A DNA stretch of 34,486 nt from Phenylobacterium deserti (GTDB lineage: Bacteria; Pseudomonadota; Alphaproteobacteria; Caulobacterales; Caulobacteraceae). Made by a program: the position numbers and the translations under genes. How positions within the stretch are numbered: position 1 is the stretch's first letter; each line of letters starts with the position of its first letter. The DNA lies in the NCBI GenBank assembly GCA_943332615.1, contig CALQQB010000051.1:1-34486 (forward strand), written 5' to 3'. Positions 16,700-25,770 of the stretch are shown piece after piece. Below the pieces are notes generated by a model. It searched no databases, was not told where the DNA came from, and saw only the letters and a list, made by a program, of their open reading frames with translations.

Positions 16700-16703
<4 letters not shown>
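16395..16703 (-). CDS. uncharacterised suf-operon protein, 102 residues
   Basis: Not recognised. It has no signal peptide or membrane helix. Two cysteines, C41 (GAGNCETVP) and C71 ([10 protein letters not shown]), are isolated rather than in a CxxC motif. The predicted make-up is mostly beta strand with a charged C-terminus ([13 protein letters not shown]). Its ATG overlaps the sufB stop by 4 nt (ATGA) and its own stop overlaps the next ATG in the same way, so it is translated in step with SufB. Composition and codon use match the operon, with no sign of recent insertion. Confidence 0.8.
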
Positions 16704-18168
<1,465 letters not shown>

Positions 18169-18169
<1 letters not shown>

Positions 18170-19320
18170 CAGGCGACTTGCCCCAGGTGGGAGGGTTGGC
18201 GCCGTGCGGCGTGGCGCGCATGGGCTTCGAGCCAGGCGTCGGCGAAGCGGGTCCAGTCGGCCGCGGTGGTGTCCCAGCCGCCGCTGACCCGGATGGCGCA
18301 GCTGGCCAGGTCGCCCTGGCCCATGGCCGCGAGCACGGGGCTGGCCTTCACCTTGCCGGACGAGCAGGCGGCGCCGGCGCTGACCATCACGCCCGCTAAG
18401 TCCAGCCCCATCACCTGCAGGTCCGAGGTGTAGCCCGGCGAGGCGATGCACAGGGTGTTAGGCAGGCGCGGCGCGGCCTCGCCCATGACAACGCTGCCGG
18501 CGGCCTTCAGCCGCGCCGCCACGGCGTCGCGCAAGCTGGCCTGTTCCGCGTAGGCCGCCAGTCCCGCCAGCGCCTCACGCGCCGCGGCGCCGAAGCCGGC
18601 GATGCCGGGCAGATTCTCGGTGCCGCCGCGCCGGCCGCGCTCTTGCCCACCGCCATGCTGCCTACGGGACAGGGTGGCGCGGGGGCCGAATGTAAGCGCG
18701 CCGATCCCCTGCGGGCCGCCGATCTTGTGGGCCGAGACGCTGAGGGTGTCTGCCCCCAGGGCGCGGCTATCAACCGGGATCTTGCCGGCCGCCTGAATGG
18801 CGTCGACGTGCAGCCAGCCATCGGCGGCGTGGACGATCTCGGCGGCCTCGGCGACCGGCTGGATCACCCCCGTCTCGTTGTTGGCCAGCATCAGGGCGAC
18901 GAAGGGCCTGCCGTCCGTGGCGGCCCACCGGCCCAGGCGCTCGCTCAGCCCGTCCAGATCGGCCGCGCCGTCCGTCCCGACAGGCAGCGTCTCCACTTCG
19001 ATCCCAAGGGCGCGGGAGGTCTCCTGGATACTGTCATGCTCGACGGCAGAGACGATTACCCGGCGGGTCCCGGCAGCGACCGCGCTTTCCAGGGCCAGCG
19101 CATTGGCCTCGGTGCCGCCGCTGAGGAATACTAGGGTCGAGGCCGGCGCGGCGATCAGCCGGGCAATGTCGTCCCGGGCCTGTTCCATCACCGCGCGGGC
19201 GGCGCGGCCGGCCGCGTGGATTGAGGACGGGTTGCCCACGGCCTGCATGACCGCGGCCATGGCGGCGATCGCTTCGGGCCGCACGCGGGCGGTGGCGTTG
19301 TGGTCGAGGTAGATGCTCAT
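18169..19320 (-). CDS. cysteine desulfurase, NifS/IscS type (group I)
   Basis: 383 residues. This is a second PLP-dependent desulfurase in the operon. Features: [18 protein letters not shown] at the start, [11 protein letters not shown] at 67-77, VEHDS at 93-97, the PLP lysine K199 in [26 protein letters not shown] at 231-240 and the mobile-loop cysteine C319 in [11 protein letters not shown]. The long loop places it in group I, unlike SufS. Its ATG forms an ATGA overlap with the iscR stop. Because SufS is also encoded, this one may feed sulfur to other acceptors or act early in the pathway; which, the sequence does not say. The gene is often labelled iscS, but no iscU is in the window. Confidence 0.94.
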
Positions 19321-19742
19321 GCGGCCCGGCGCAGCCTCCCACCGATGACGTCGGCCAGGCTGACCGAGGCCAGATAGTCCTCGATCCGGTCGCCCAGATC
19401 GGCCCAGAGGTCGTGGGTCAGACAGCGTTCGCCCTTGATCATGCAGCCGGCGCCCGTTTGGCATCGGGTGGCGCGCAGAGGTTCGTCCACCGCGTGGACG
19501 ATCTCAGCGATGCTGGTGTCGCAGGCCTCGCGGGCCAGCCGGTAGCCGCCGCCGGGGCCGCGGGCGCTCTTCACCAGCCCCTTGCGGCGCAGCCGCGCGA
19601 ACAGCTGCTCTAGATATGAAAGCGAGATTTCTTGGCGCGCCGCGATGTCCGCCAGGGCCACCGCACGCGCGGCGTCGCCCTCACGGCGGGCCAAGTCGGC
19701 CATGGCCATCACGGCATATCGGCCTTTGGTGGACAGACGCAT
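19317..19742 (-). CDS. iscR: Rrf2-family Fe-S sensing repressor IscR
   Basis: 141 residues. IscR binds a [2Fe-2S] cluster and, in that form, represses its own Fe-S assembly operon. The winged helix is in the first 70 residues (MRLSTKGRYAVMAMADLA; SYLEQLFARLRRKGLVKSARGPGGGYRLA). All four probable cluster ligands are present: C94, C100, C107 and H110 (CLTHDLW). The start is the ATG at 19742, preceded by AAAAGGG; the frame runs open further upstream into the promoter region but that is not coding. It is the first gene of the suf operon. Confidence 0.95.
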   Translation of the reverse strand: MRLSTKGRYAVMAMADLARREGDAARAVALADIAARQEISLSYLEQLFARLRRKGLVKSARGPGGGYRLAREACDTSIAEIVHAVDEPLRATRCQTGAGCMIKGERCLTHDLWADLGDRIEDYLASVSLADVIGGRLRRAA

Positions 19743-19848
19743 GGTGTTTCGCCCTTTTGGGACCCGATGCAGTTTTCCAGCGCATCCGGCGGCGCCTATG
19801 TTATTAGCCGCCGCCTCGCGTGAGCGGGGAGTTGCGCCGGATGGCTGC

Positions 19849-19881
19849 GACTTAGGAAGACCTACTACAGCAGTCAAGTAT
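19849..19881 (-). promoter_or_regulatory. suf operon promoter overlapped by an IscR-type palindrome
   Basis: On the minus strand ATACTTGACT (19881-19872), a 5-nt spacer and AGTAGGTCTT (19866-19857) form a 25-bp imperfect palindrome. The first half matches the E. coli IscR type-1 half-site ATASYYGACT at all ten positions; the second half matches at six. The same TTGACT would be a -35 element, with CCTAAGTC (19856-19849) as a Caulobacter-type -10 after 17 nt. The element lies 107-139 nt upstream of the iscR ATG, in the gap shared with the divergent hydrolase gene. Confidence 0.65.
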
Positions 19882-19905
19882 TCTAGGCCACACGAGAGGG
19901 TTCGA

Positions 19906-20568
19906 ATGCCAGAGGTGGTGCTGACCGGCGCAGTCGGGCGGATCGAGGGTCGCTACACCCAAGGGAAGACGGAAAACGCGCCCGTCGCGCTGATCCTGCA
20001 TCCCCACCCCAAGGCGGGCGGCCAGATGAACAATCCGGTGGCGGTGCAGCTCTTCCACCTGTTCATGAAGCGCGGCTTCTCCGTGCTGCGGTTTAACTTC
20101 CGCGGCGTGGGACGCAGCCAGGGCGAGTTCGACGGCGGCATTGGCGAACTGGCCGACGCGGCCACGGCGCTGGACTGGCTGCAGACCACCAACCCCGCGG
20201 CCTCGCAGTGCTGGGTGGCCGGCTATTCGTTCGGCGCCTGGGTGAGCATGCAGCTCTTGATGCGGCGTCCGGAGACGGACGGCTTCATCTCGGTGTCGCC
20301 GCCGACCAACGCCTACGACTTCTCGTTCCTGGCCCCCTGCCCGGCCTCGGGCCTGATCCTGCATGGCCAGAACGACACCGTGGTGCCGCCCCTCGACGTG
20401 GAGCGGGTGGTGTCCAAGCTGCGGACCCAGAAGGGTATCGTCATCGATTACGACGTGGTCGAGGGCGCCACCCACTTCTGGATGGAAAACCTGCCGGACG
20501 TGGAAAAGCGGGTCGGCGCCTATCTGGACCGCCGGCTGGAAAACCGGCCGTTGCTCCCCGCGTCCTGA
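19906..20568 (+). CDS. small alpha/beta hydrolase (COG2945-like)
   Basis: 220 residues. The protein begins MPEVVLTGAVGRIEGRY and has the family landmarks LILHPHPKAGGQMNNP at 29-44, FRGVGRSQGEFDGG at 65-78 and the nucleophile elbow GYSFGAW with S108. The other triad members are probably D157 (HGQNDTVVPP) and H190 (EGATHFW). Family members are cytoplasmic hydrolases of unknown substrate. The ATG follows GAGAGGG at 19894-19900; an open frame upstream is discarded since it crosses the iscR promoter and gene. It is divergent from iscR and ends 5 nt before the next gene, so the two form a pair. Confidence 0.9.
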   Translation: MPEVVLTGAVGRIEGRYTQGKTENAPVALILHPHPKAGGQMNNPVAVQLFHLFMKRGFSVLRFNFRGVGRSQGEFDGGIGELADAATALDWLQTTNPAASQCWVAGYSFGAWVSMQLLMRRPETDGFISVSPPTNAYDFSFLAPCPASGLILHGQNDTVVPPLDVERVVSKLRTQKGIVIDYDVVEGATHFWMENLPDVEKRVGAYLDRRLENRPLLPAS

Positions 20569-20573
20569 CCCTC

Positions 20574-20948
20574 GTGACCGCACCGGAAGATGCGGTCCGC
20601 GCCCGGCGCAAGCTCACCAACCGACTGATCGCGAGCCATGCGGCGGCGCGGCTGCGGCCGTTCTTTGCCGCGGACGTGAAGCTGATCGTCGGCGACGGGG
20701 CGTTGATCCTGGGTGTGGAAGACGTGATCGCGGCGTTCGCCGCGCAATTCGCCGAGCCGGGGTTCGGCGCCTATGTCCGCGAGACCGAGCGTGTCGAACT
20801 TGATGCCGCAGGCGGGCGGGCGGCGGAGCACGGACGATGGAGCGGCGCATGGGCCGACCGGCGGATGGGCGGGACCTATCTCGCCGTCTGGCGCAAGATC
20901 ACCGGCCAGTGGGTGATCGAGAGTGAGCTCTACGTGACCCTCGACTAG
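20574..20948 (+). CDS. SnoaL/NTF2-like small protein
   Basis: 124 residues from a GTG at 20574, five nt after the hydrolase stop; the ribosome site is poor and translation is probably coupled. A helical N-terminus (AVRARRKLTNRLIASH) is followed by alternating strands: DVKLIVGDGALILGVEDVIAAF, then GFGAYVRETERVEL, GGRAAEHGRW and GGTYLAVWRKITGQWVIESEL. This is the cone-shaped NTF2/SnoaL pattern (DUF4440-like), whose members bind small molecules or act as isomerases or hydrolases. No specific activity can be named. Its end is 9 nt from the stop of the convergent histidine kinase gene. Confidence 0.78.
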   Translation: MTAPEDAVRARRKLTNRLIASHAAARLRPFFAADVKLIVGDGALILGVEDVIAAFAAQFAEPGFGAYVRETERVELDAAGGRAAEHGRWSGAWADRRMGGTYLAVWRKITGQWVIESELYVTLD

Positions 20949-20957
20949 CATCCCGGC

Positions 20958-22523
20958 TCACGCCCGCGGCAGGGTGAGGCGGAACGCCGCGCCCTGCCCG
21001 GCTTCGACCAACTCGATCTTCGCGTGGCTGGCGGCCAGCAATGACCGCGCGATCGGCAGCCCCAGGCCGGTGCCGCCGTGAGCCCTCCGGCTGGTGAAGA
21101 ACGGTTCGAACAGGCGCTGCCGATCGGCGGCCGGAATGCCCGGCCCGTTGTCGGTTAGCGTGAAGATAACCGGGTCTGACCCAGTGGCGGTGATGCGGGC
21201 GGCGGTGGCGCCAGCCTGGCGGCTGTTTTGCAGCAGGATGGTGAGCACGGCCTCGATCGTGGCGGCGGGGACGGCGACGGGGGAGGCTTCCCGCGGCAGG
21301 TCCAGCTGTACGGCCAGGCCACAGGCGTCGATGGCGCGGCGGACCGGTTCATCCAGGTCGGCGACGGCGCCGGCCTCGGGGCTGGCCATTTCCGCGCGGG
21401 CCAGGTCCAGCAGGCGGGTGACCAGTTGGGAGAGGCGCTCGCTATCGCCGGCGATGTTGTCGAGGAACCGGCGGCGTTCGCCGGGCGACATGGTCTCGAA
21501 GTGGTCCTGCAACAGCTCCACCGCCCCGGTGATGCCGGCCAGCGGGGTCTTGAACTCGTGGCTGACGGCGGCGGCGAAGTCGCGCAGGTAGCCGGATCGG
21601 CGCTCGATCCGCTCGGCCATGGCCCGGAAGTCCTCGTAGAGCGCGCGGATCTCGATGGCGGCGGTGCGCGGCGTACGCGGGATCTCGCCGCCCCCGGCCG
21701 CCACCTCGCGGGACGCGGCGCTGAGGCGCTCGATGGGCAGGGTGACGCCACGGGCCACGAGGCCGGACAACAACACCAGGACGCCGAAGATCACGCCGAC
21801 GGTCAGCACGATCTTGCCGCGATCCTCATAGAGCCCCCGGAACAGCGCGCGGGGCGAGCGGGACAGCAGCAGCACGCCCTTCACCCGGCCGCCAACGATG
21901 ATCGGTCGGGCATGGTGCAGTCGGATGGCGGAGGCCCGGCTCAGCCACTCGAAGCGGTACTGCGGGTGGTAATCGCCGTTTTCACGCATCACCGTATGCG
22001 GCTGGCCAGCGAGCGCCCTGCGCACCTCCGGCAAACGGGAGAAGTCACGACCCAGCCCTGGCCCTGCGACGCCGATCCCGCGGCGGTCCAGGATGTAAAC
22101 CGATGCCAGGGTGGTCTGCAGGGTGCGCTCGACGATCGGATTGAGCTGGCGCGCCACGGCGACAGCCTCGGGGTCGGGCGGCCGGCGGCTCCGGGCCGGT
22201 GGCGGGCGTTCCGGCAGCACATCGCCCATCGTCAGGTCGATGGTCGTGAACTCGGGGCGGTAGTAACCCTCCGGCGGCTTGGCCGGCCGGGCTTGCGGGC
22301 GTGGCGCGCCGGGCCAGGTGACGGAGGCCACGGCGGCCAGCGCCGCGCCCTGGGCCACCAGCTCGGCCTCGGTCTGCCGCACCAGTGTGTTCTCGTAGAC
22401 CCGCAGCGAGATGGCCCCGATGCCGGGCATGGCCGCCACGAACAGCAAGACCCCGAACAGGATGGTGCGCAGGCGCATCTTCGGCCAACGGACAGCGACC
22501 GCGTCGAGGGCGCGGGCGATCAC
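20958..22523 (-). CDS. membrane sensor histidine kinase
   Basis: 521 residues. One membrane helix at about 19-40, a periplasmic sensor region of ~195 residues (a proline/arginine-rich insert near 71-117, then a Cache-like part with VYILDRRGIGVAGPG), a second helix at about 238-259, a HAMP linker, the phosphoacceptor H322 in AAAVSHEFKTPLAG, and an ATPase domain with N-box around LLQNSRQAG, DNGPGIP, FFTSRRAHGGTGLGL. It should phosphorylate the response regulator just upstream in the operon (10-nt gap). The start is GTG at 22523. The overall layout resembles CreC-type kinases, but the signal is unknown, so no symbol is given. Confidence 0.9.
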   Translation of the reverse strand: MIARALDAVAVRWPKMRLRTILFGVLLFVAAMPGIGAISLRVYENTLVRQTEAELVAQGAALAAVASVTWPGAPRPQARPAKPPEGYYRPEFTTIDLTMGDVLPERPPPARSRRPPDPEAVAVARQLNPIVERTLQTTLASVYILDRRGIGVAGPGLGRDFSRLPEVRRALAGQPHTVMRENGDYHPQYRFEWLSRASAIRLHHARPIIVGGRVKGVLLLSRSPRALFRGLYEDRGKIVLTVGVIFGVLVLLSGLVARGVTLPIERLSAASREVAAGGGEIPRTPRTAAIEIRALYEDFRAMAERIERRSGYLRDFAAAVSHEFKTPLAGITGAVELLQDHFETMSPGERRRFLDNIAGDSERLSQLVTRLLDLARAEMASPEAGAVADLDEPVRRAIDACGLAVQLDLPREASPVAVPAATIEAVLTILLQNSRQAGATAARITATGSDPVIFTLTDNGPGIPAADRQRLFEPFFTSRRAHGGTGLGLPIARSLLAASHAKIELVEAGQGAAFRLTLPRA

Positions 22524-22533
22524 GGCCTGGCGG

Positions 22534-23244
22534 TCATTCGGCCCCGCCCAGGCACGGACCCAGCCGGTAGCCGACGCCGGCGCGGGTTTCGACCACGTCG
22601 TGGGCGCCCAGGGCGATGAACTTGCCGCGCAGGTTGCGCACGTGGCTGTCGATGGTGCGGTCGGTGATGGCGAAGCCCGGGCCGTGCAGGCGGTCGATGA
22701 TGGCGTCGCGGCTGAAGACGCGGCTGGGTCCGCCCAGCAGGATCTTGAGAATGCCGAACTCGGTGACGGTGAGTGGCGCCTCGGCGCCGCCCCATCGGGC
22801 GACCCAGCTGTCGGGGTCGAGGGTCAGGCGGCCCTGGCTGAGGAGCTCGGCGGTGACCGGGGCTGCGGCCGGCTTGCGGGTGCGGCGCAGGATGGCCTGC
22901 ACGCGGGCGGTGACCTCGCGGGGGCTGAAGGGCTTGGTGACATAGTCGTCGCCGCCCAGCTCGATGCCCAGCACCCGGTCGATTTCGTCGTCGCGGGAGG
23001 ACAGGAACAGGATCGGCAGGTCGCCCATGGCCCGCAGGCGGCGGCACACCTCCAGCCCATCGAGCTTCGGCATGTTGATGTCGAGCACCACCAGGTCGGG
23101 CATCTCGCGGGTGACCGCGGCGATCGCAGCCTCGCCGTCCTCGGCCTCACGGGCGCTGAGGCCGGCCTTCTCCAGGGCGAAGACCAGGAGCTGGCGGATG
23201 TGGGGATCGTCGTCGACGACGAGGACCTGGGGCATGAAGGTCAT
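22534..23244 (-). CDS. OmpR/PhoB-family response regulator
   Basis: 236 residues. The receiver domain has the acidic pocket VVDDDPH (9-15), the phosphoacceptor D55 in VVLDINMP, and later the conserved SSRDDE and KPFSP segments. The C-terminal winged helix (about 140-232) contains LTVTEFGILKILL, SRDAIID and the recognition part TIDSHVRNLRGKF followed by VGYRL. It should act as a DNA-binding transcription factor controlled by the adjacent kinase. The ATG at 23244 is preceded by GAGAA; an in-frame ATG at 23235 is an alternative. It is the first gene of the pair. Targets are unknown. Confidence 0.93.
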   Translation of the reverse strand: MTFMPQVLVVDDDPHIRQLLVFALEKAGLSAREAEDGEAAIAAVTREMPDLVVLDINMPKLDGLEVCRRLRAMGDLPILFLSSRDDEIDRVLGIELGGDDYVTKPFSPREVTARVQAILRRTRKPAAAPVTAELLSQGRLTLDPDSWVARWGGAEAPLTVTEFGILKILLGGPSRVFSRDAIIDRLHGPGFAITDRTIDSHVRNLRGKFIALGAHDVVETRAGVGYRLGPCLGGAE

Positions 23245-23452
23245 GTTCTCGGGTTCGCGGCTGGGGTCAATGGAGGGGTGATGCGACGCGTGACGGGTTC
23301 GACCCGGTGGCAGGTCGGATCGGCCGGCGGCGAGCCCGGCCGAAGCTCAGGCGGCAGGTCGGCATCGGCGGCGGTCCCCTTCAGCGTTGGCGGCATCCTG
23401 CGCGCCACGGTGTCACGGCGTGCGGGAGCCGGCATGCACCGCGCGGCCGGTT

Positions 23453-23473
23453 GATGTGCAGGAGATGTGCAGG
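23453..23473. promoter_or_regulatory. 11-bp-spaced direct repeat upstream of the response regulator
   Basis: GATGTGCAGG occurs at 23453-23462 and again at 23464-23473, an exact 10-bp repeat with an 11-bp period. OmpR/PhoB-type regulators bind direct repeats with such spacing, so this could be an autoregulatory box of the pair that starts 209 nt downstream on the minus strand. The rest of the gene-free stretch 23245-23505 shows no clear gene. Confidence 0.35.
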
Positions 23474-23505
23474 GCCGGCGACGGCCATGGGCTCGCCCGG
23501 CCGGC

Positions 23506-24111
23506 TCACGCCGAACTGCTCCATAGCGGCTCGTCCTCTTCCGGCTCGAAATCGAGCGCGGCCTGCGGCGGGTCGGCCAGGTCGCGCCAGCCGGCGATGG
23601 CGTCGGGCGGGAAGCCCACGTCCAGCGCCAGCCGCGCCACGTGGTCGTCCAGCGGCTCGTCGCAGAAGCTGTCCTTCAGGCAATCCTCGGCGATGGCTTC
23701 CTCGACGCCCTGGCGATGGAAGGCGAACGTCTCAGCGACGGATTCATCCCATTCGGCGCTTTCGCGCTCGTCTTCGGGCCGCTCGGCCTCGTTCCAGGCC
23801 AGCCGCAGCAGGGCGTCGCGCACCTCGCCGATGCGCCGGGCCACCACCGCCCCGCCAGGCCTGGGCCGGGGCGTGTTGGCCTGGACCTGGGCGGCGGCCG
23901 CCAGCTCGCGCTTGAGCCGCACCTTCAGCGCCAGGCTTTGGCGATAGGACCGCGCCGCGCGCTGATAGCTGCGCGCCAGCCCGCTGGCCTCCTCGGACTC
24001 CGCCGCCGCCAGCGCCCGGCGCGCAAAATCCCGCGCCAGCGCCAGATCGTGCTGCGCCAGTTCGACGAGGCCGAGAGCGTCTTCCTCGGTGATGTTGAGG
24101 GCGTCGAGCAT
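23506..24111 (-). CDS. hypothetical protein, 201 residues
   Basis: Not recognised. Cytoplasmic and mostly helical: MLDALNITEEDALGLVELAQHDLALARDFARRALAAAES is shown by position only here as a helical region (residues 1-40), followed by a likely coiled coil (40-75) rich in Arg, Ser and Ala, then an acidic second half with ERPEDERESAEWDES and ending in EEDEPLW. Only one pair of cysteines (DCLKDSFCDEP) is present. The frame has the third-position GC bias of real genes, but the ATG at 24111 lacks a clear ribosome site. It sits between the two-component pair and the repeat-bracketed patch. Confidence 0.65.
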   Translation of the reverse strand: MLDALNITEEDALGLVELAQHDLALARDFARRALAAAESEEASGLARSYQRAARSYRQSLALKVRLKRELAAAAQVQANTPRPRPGGAVVARRIGEVRDALLRLAWNEAERPEDERESAEWDESVAETFAFHRQGVEEAIAEDCLKDSFCDEPLDDHVARLALDVGFPPDAIAGWRDLADPPQAALDFEPEEDEPLWSSSA

Positions 24112-24179
24112 GTTGGGCGGGAGTAGAGCATGGCGGTGCGTCAGAAGCGGACGTAGGGGCTGGCTGGCTGCTGATAGGG

Positions 24180-24270
24180 ATTAAGGTGACATCGCCTTAA
24201 ACTGGCAGTGGACCCTGTGTTGATGGGGTTCCATGGTCGCGAGGCCAGTTTAATGCACTGCTACCGTAAT
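24180..24270. repeat. 91-bp hairpin repeat, copy 1
   Basis: Two 27-nt arms, 24180-24206 and 24244-24270, pair at 21 of 27 positions around a 37-nt loop that contains GGACCCTG and GGGTTCCATGGTCGCGAG. The innermost TTAAACTGGC/GCCAGTTTAA is perfect. The same element recurs in the same orientation at 25281-25370. The size and structure suit a REP/REPIN-like or small non-autonomous mobile element. Confidence 0.8.
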
Positions 24271-24330
24271 CTCAGCGAGCTTGAGCACGCGGGGGCCGCA
24301 CCTGGTCGGCCAACTGACGCTGTTCGCCCT

Positions 24331-25125
24331 TCAATTGGCGGCCTCTTCCAAGATCATTGATCCCAATCCGTGCTCGCCCCTGAACGGATTTGCATAGGAA
24401 AGGATCAAGAAATTCGACGTCCCCATGACCGTGGCGAACAGGGTCAGAGCGATCGCGCACGCGCGGCGGTCGCCACTGTGAGTGAGCGCGATCCAGGTCA
24501 ATAGACAGGATCCGATGACCATCAAGCCAAGGAGCCTGAAGTTCACCGCTTTGTCCTCGCTGACCAGGATCCGGCCGCGTCTTGCCTCCCGAACCTTATT
24601 CAGTGCGTCGACAATCTCACCCTTGCGGGCGCGCAGTTCCTCATCTTGAAACCTGAGATTTCGCGCAAAATCGACAGCTGCCAGCAATTCCTGCGAACAG
24701 GCGCAAACTCTATGGGTCATGGCCTGGACCCTGTTTTCAGCCATGGCTGGCCATTCATGTTCAACGGCCGAGGTTACATAGTTACGGATCAGGCGGCGAA
24801 GCTCTGCGTCCGTTTCCTGGGGCATGGTTTTCGACAGAATTAACGCATCCCGGAGGCCAGTCGCTTCAGTTCCTATGGAATGCTTCACCTCATCATAATT
24901 TTTCCAGACGGGATCGGCGGTGAATACCATCAGCAGAGCGAACGCAGCCCCCAATGGTGACAACATCGCAGGCGACAGATTCTTGAACACGCTGGCACGT
25001 TCACCCGTCGCCAACCGCGTCACGGCGAAGAATATTGTCCCCGCGATAACATATATAAAACCAAATACCGCCAATGCCATTTCAAATAGAGAAAGGCTGG
25101 TAAGCCAAGAAATTATCTCTGTCAT
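24331..25125 (-). CDS. DUF4239-like membrane protein
   Basis: 264 residues. Two N-terminal membrane helices (about 12-36, LFEMALAVFGFIYVIAGTIF; and 52-70), a central cytoplasmic helical region of some 120 residues (ETDAELRRLIRNYVTSAVEHEW; CACSQELL), then two more helices (about 195-215 and 222-243). This matches bestrophin-like DUF4239 proteins of unknown function. The ATG follows AGGGA; a TATATT at 25147-25152 on the minus strand could be its -10. The gene and its upstream DNA are clearly richer in A+T than everything around, and hairpin repeats lie on both sides, so it was probably acquired. Family assignment is from overall pattern and is moderate. Confidence 0.75.
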   Translation of the reverse strand: MTEIISWLTSLSLFEMALAVFGFIYVIAGTIFFAVTRLATGERASVFKNLSPAMLSPLGAAFALLMVFTADPVWKNYDEVKHSIGTEATGLRDALILSKTMPQETDAELRRLIRNYVTSAVEHEWPAMAENRVQAMTHRVCACSQELLAAVDFARNLRFQDEELRARKGEIVDALNKVREARRGRILVSEDKAVNFRLLGLMVIGSCLLTWIALTHSGDRRACAIALTLFATVMGTSNFLILSYANPFRGEHGLGSMILEEAAN

Positions 25126-25280
25126 ATCCGTCCCTAATATTGTTTGAATATAAAATGTCTCGACTTGTTCACGTTAAATCGTAATTGTACGCGAAGGTAT
25201 CGGCAGAAAACGCTACCAATGTTGGTGCCATGCCAACGATAAGCGCGCTCCACTGGCGGCGAGGTCGCCGAGACCTGAGG

Positions 25281-25370
25281 ATTACGGTGGCAGTGCATTA
25301 GACTGGCAGGGGACCCTGGGATTGAGGGTTCCATGGTCGCGAGGCCAGCTTAATGCACTGCCACCGTAAT
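25281..25370. repeat. 90-bp hairpin repeat, copy 2
   Basis: Arms 25281-25307 and 25344-25370 pair almost perfectly (25 of 27) around a 36-nt loop very like that of copy 1. A further partial end, GTCACCGTAATCC, follows directly at 25375-25387, as if an additional copy had been truncated there. The right arm contains ATG at 25353 with GAGG eight nt before it. Confidence 0.85.
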
Positions 25371-25748
25371 CCCTGTCACCGTAATCCCGCGGCGCAGGAC
25401 CTCGCTGCGGCGAAGGCGTTCGTGACCTGGCTCTATGCGGCCTATGCCACGCCGCCCGGCCCCGACGACCTGGGCCGGCAGGCGAAGGAGACGTTCTCGC
25501 CGGCGCTGCTGGACCTGATGCGCCGGGACGCCGCGCGGACGCCGAAGGGCGAGGTGCGCACGCTGGACGGGGATCCGATCTGCAACTGCCAGGACCATGA
25601 GACCGCGGGCGTCGCGGTGCTGGTGACCGCCGCCGGGGCGTCGCGGGCGACGGCGGTGGTCGGGTTCCGGACCTTCGGGGCGGCCACGAACCGGCCCTAT
25701 CCAATGCCGCTCATCCCGGCGAGGGCCAGGATCAGCGGAAGCTATTGA
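25353..25748 (+). pseudogene. remnant of a DUF3828-like secreted protein gene, fused to the repeat
   Basis: From about 25389 the frame encodes a credible domain: DLAAAKAFVTWLYAAY, FSPALLDLMRRDAARTP, LDGDPICNCQD and VAVLVTAAGASRATAVVGFRTFG. This resembles secreted DUF3828-type proteins. The signal peptide and start are missing: the hairpin repeat occupies their place, and the first 10 codons (MHCHRNPCHR) come from repeat DNA. After about 25685 the frame runs into unrelated sequence with a palindrome-like CATCCCGGCGAGGGCC and stops at 25748, so the C-terminal strands are also lost. An accidental 131-residue product could still be made because the repeat supplies ATG and GAGG. Family assignment is moderate. 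Confidence 0.6.
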
Positions 25749-25770
25749 GGTAGCCGGGTTTGGATTGGCC

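Noticed and set aside
21228..23454. Two long plus-strand open frames over the two-component genes
   Set aside because: Antisense to a kinase and a regulator with all conserved boxes; composition typical of shadows.
23307..23915. Plus-strand frame of 202 codons over the hypothetical gene
   Set aside because: Arg/Pro/Ala-only composition and opposite to a better-composed minus-strand gene.
24180..25370. CRISPR-like repeats
   Set aside because: Only two widely separated copies with internal inverted arms; no regularly spaced short repeats anywhere in the window.
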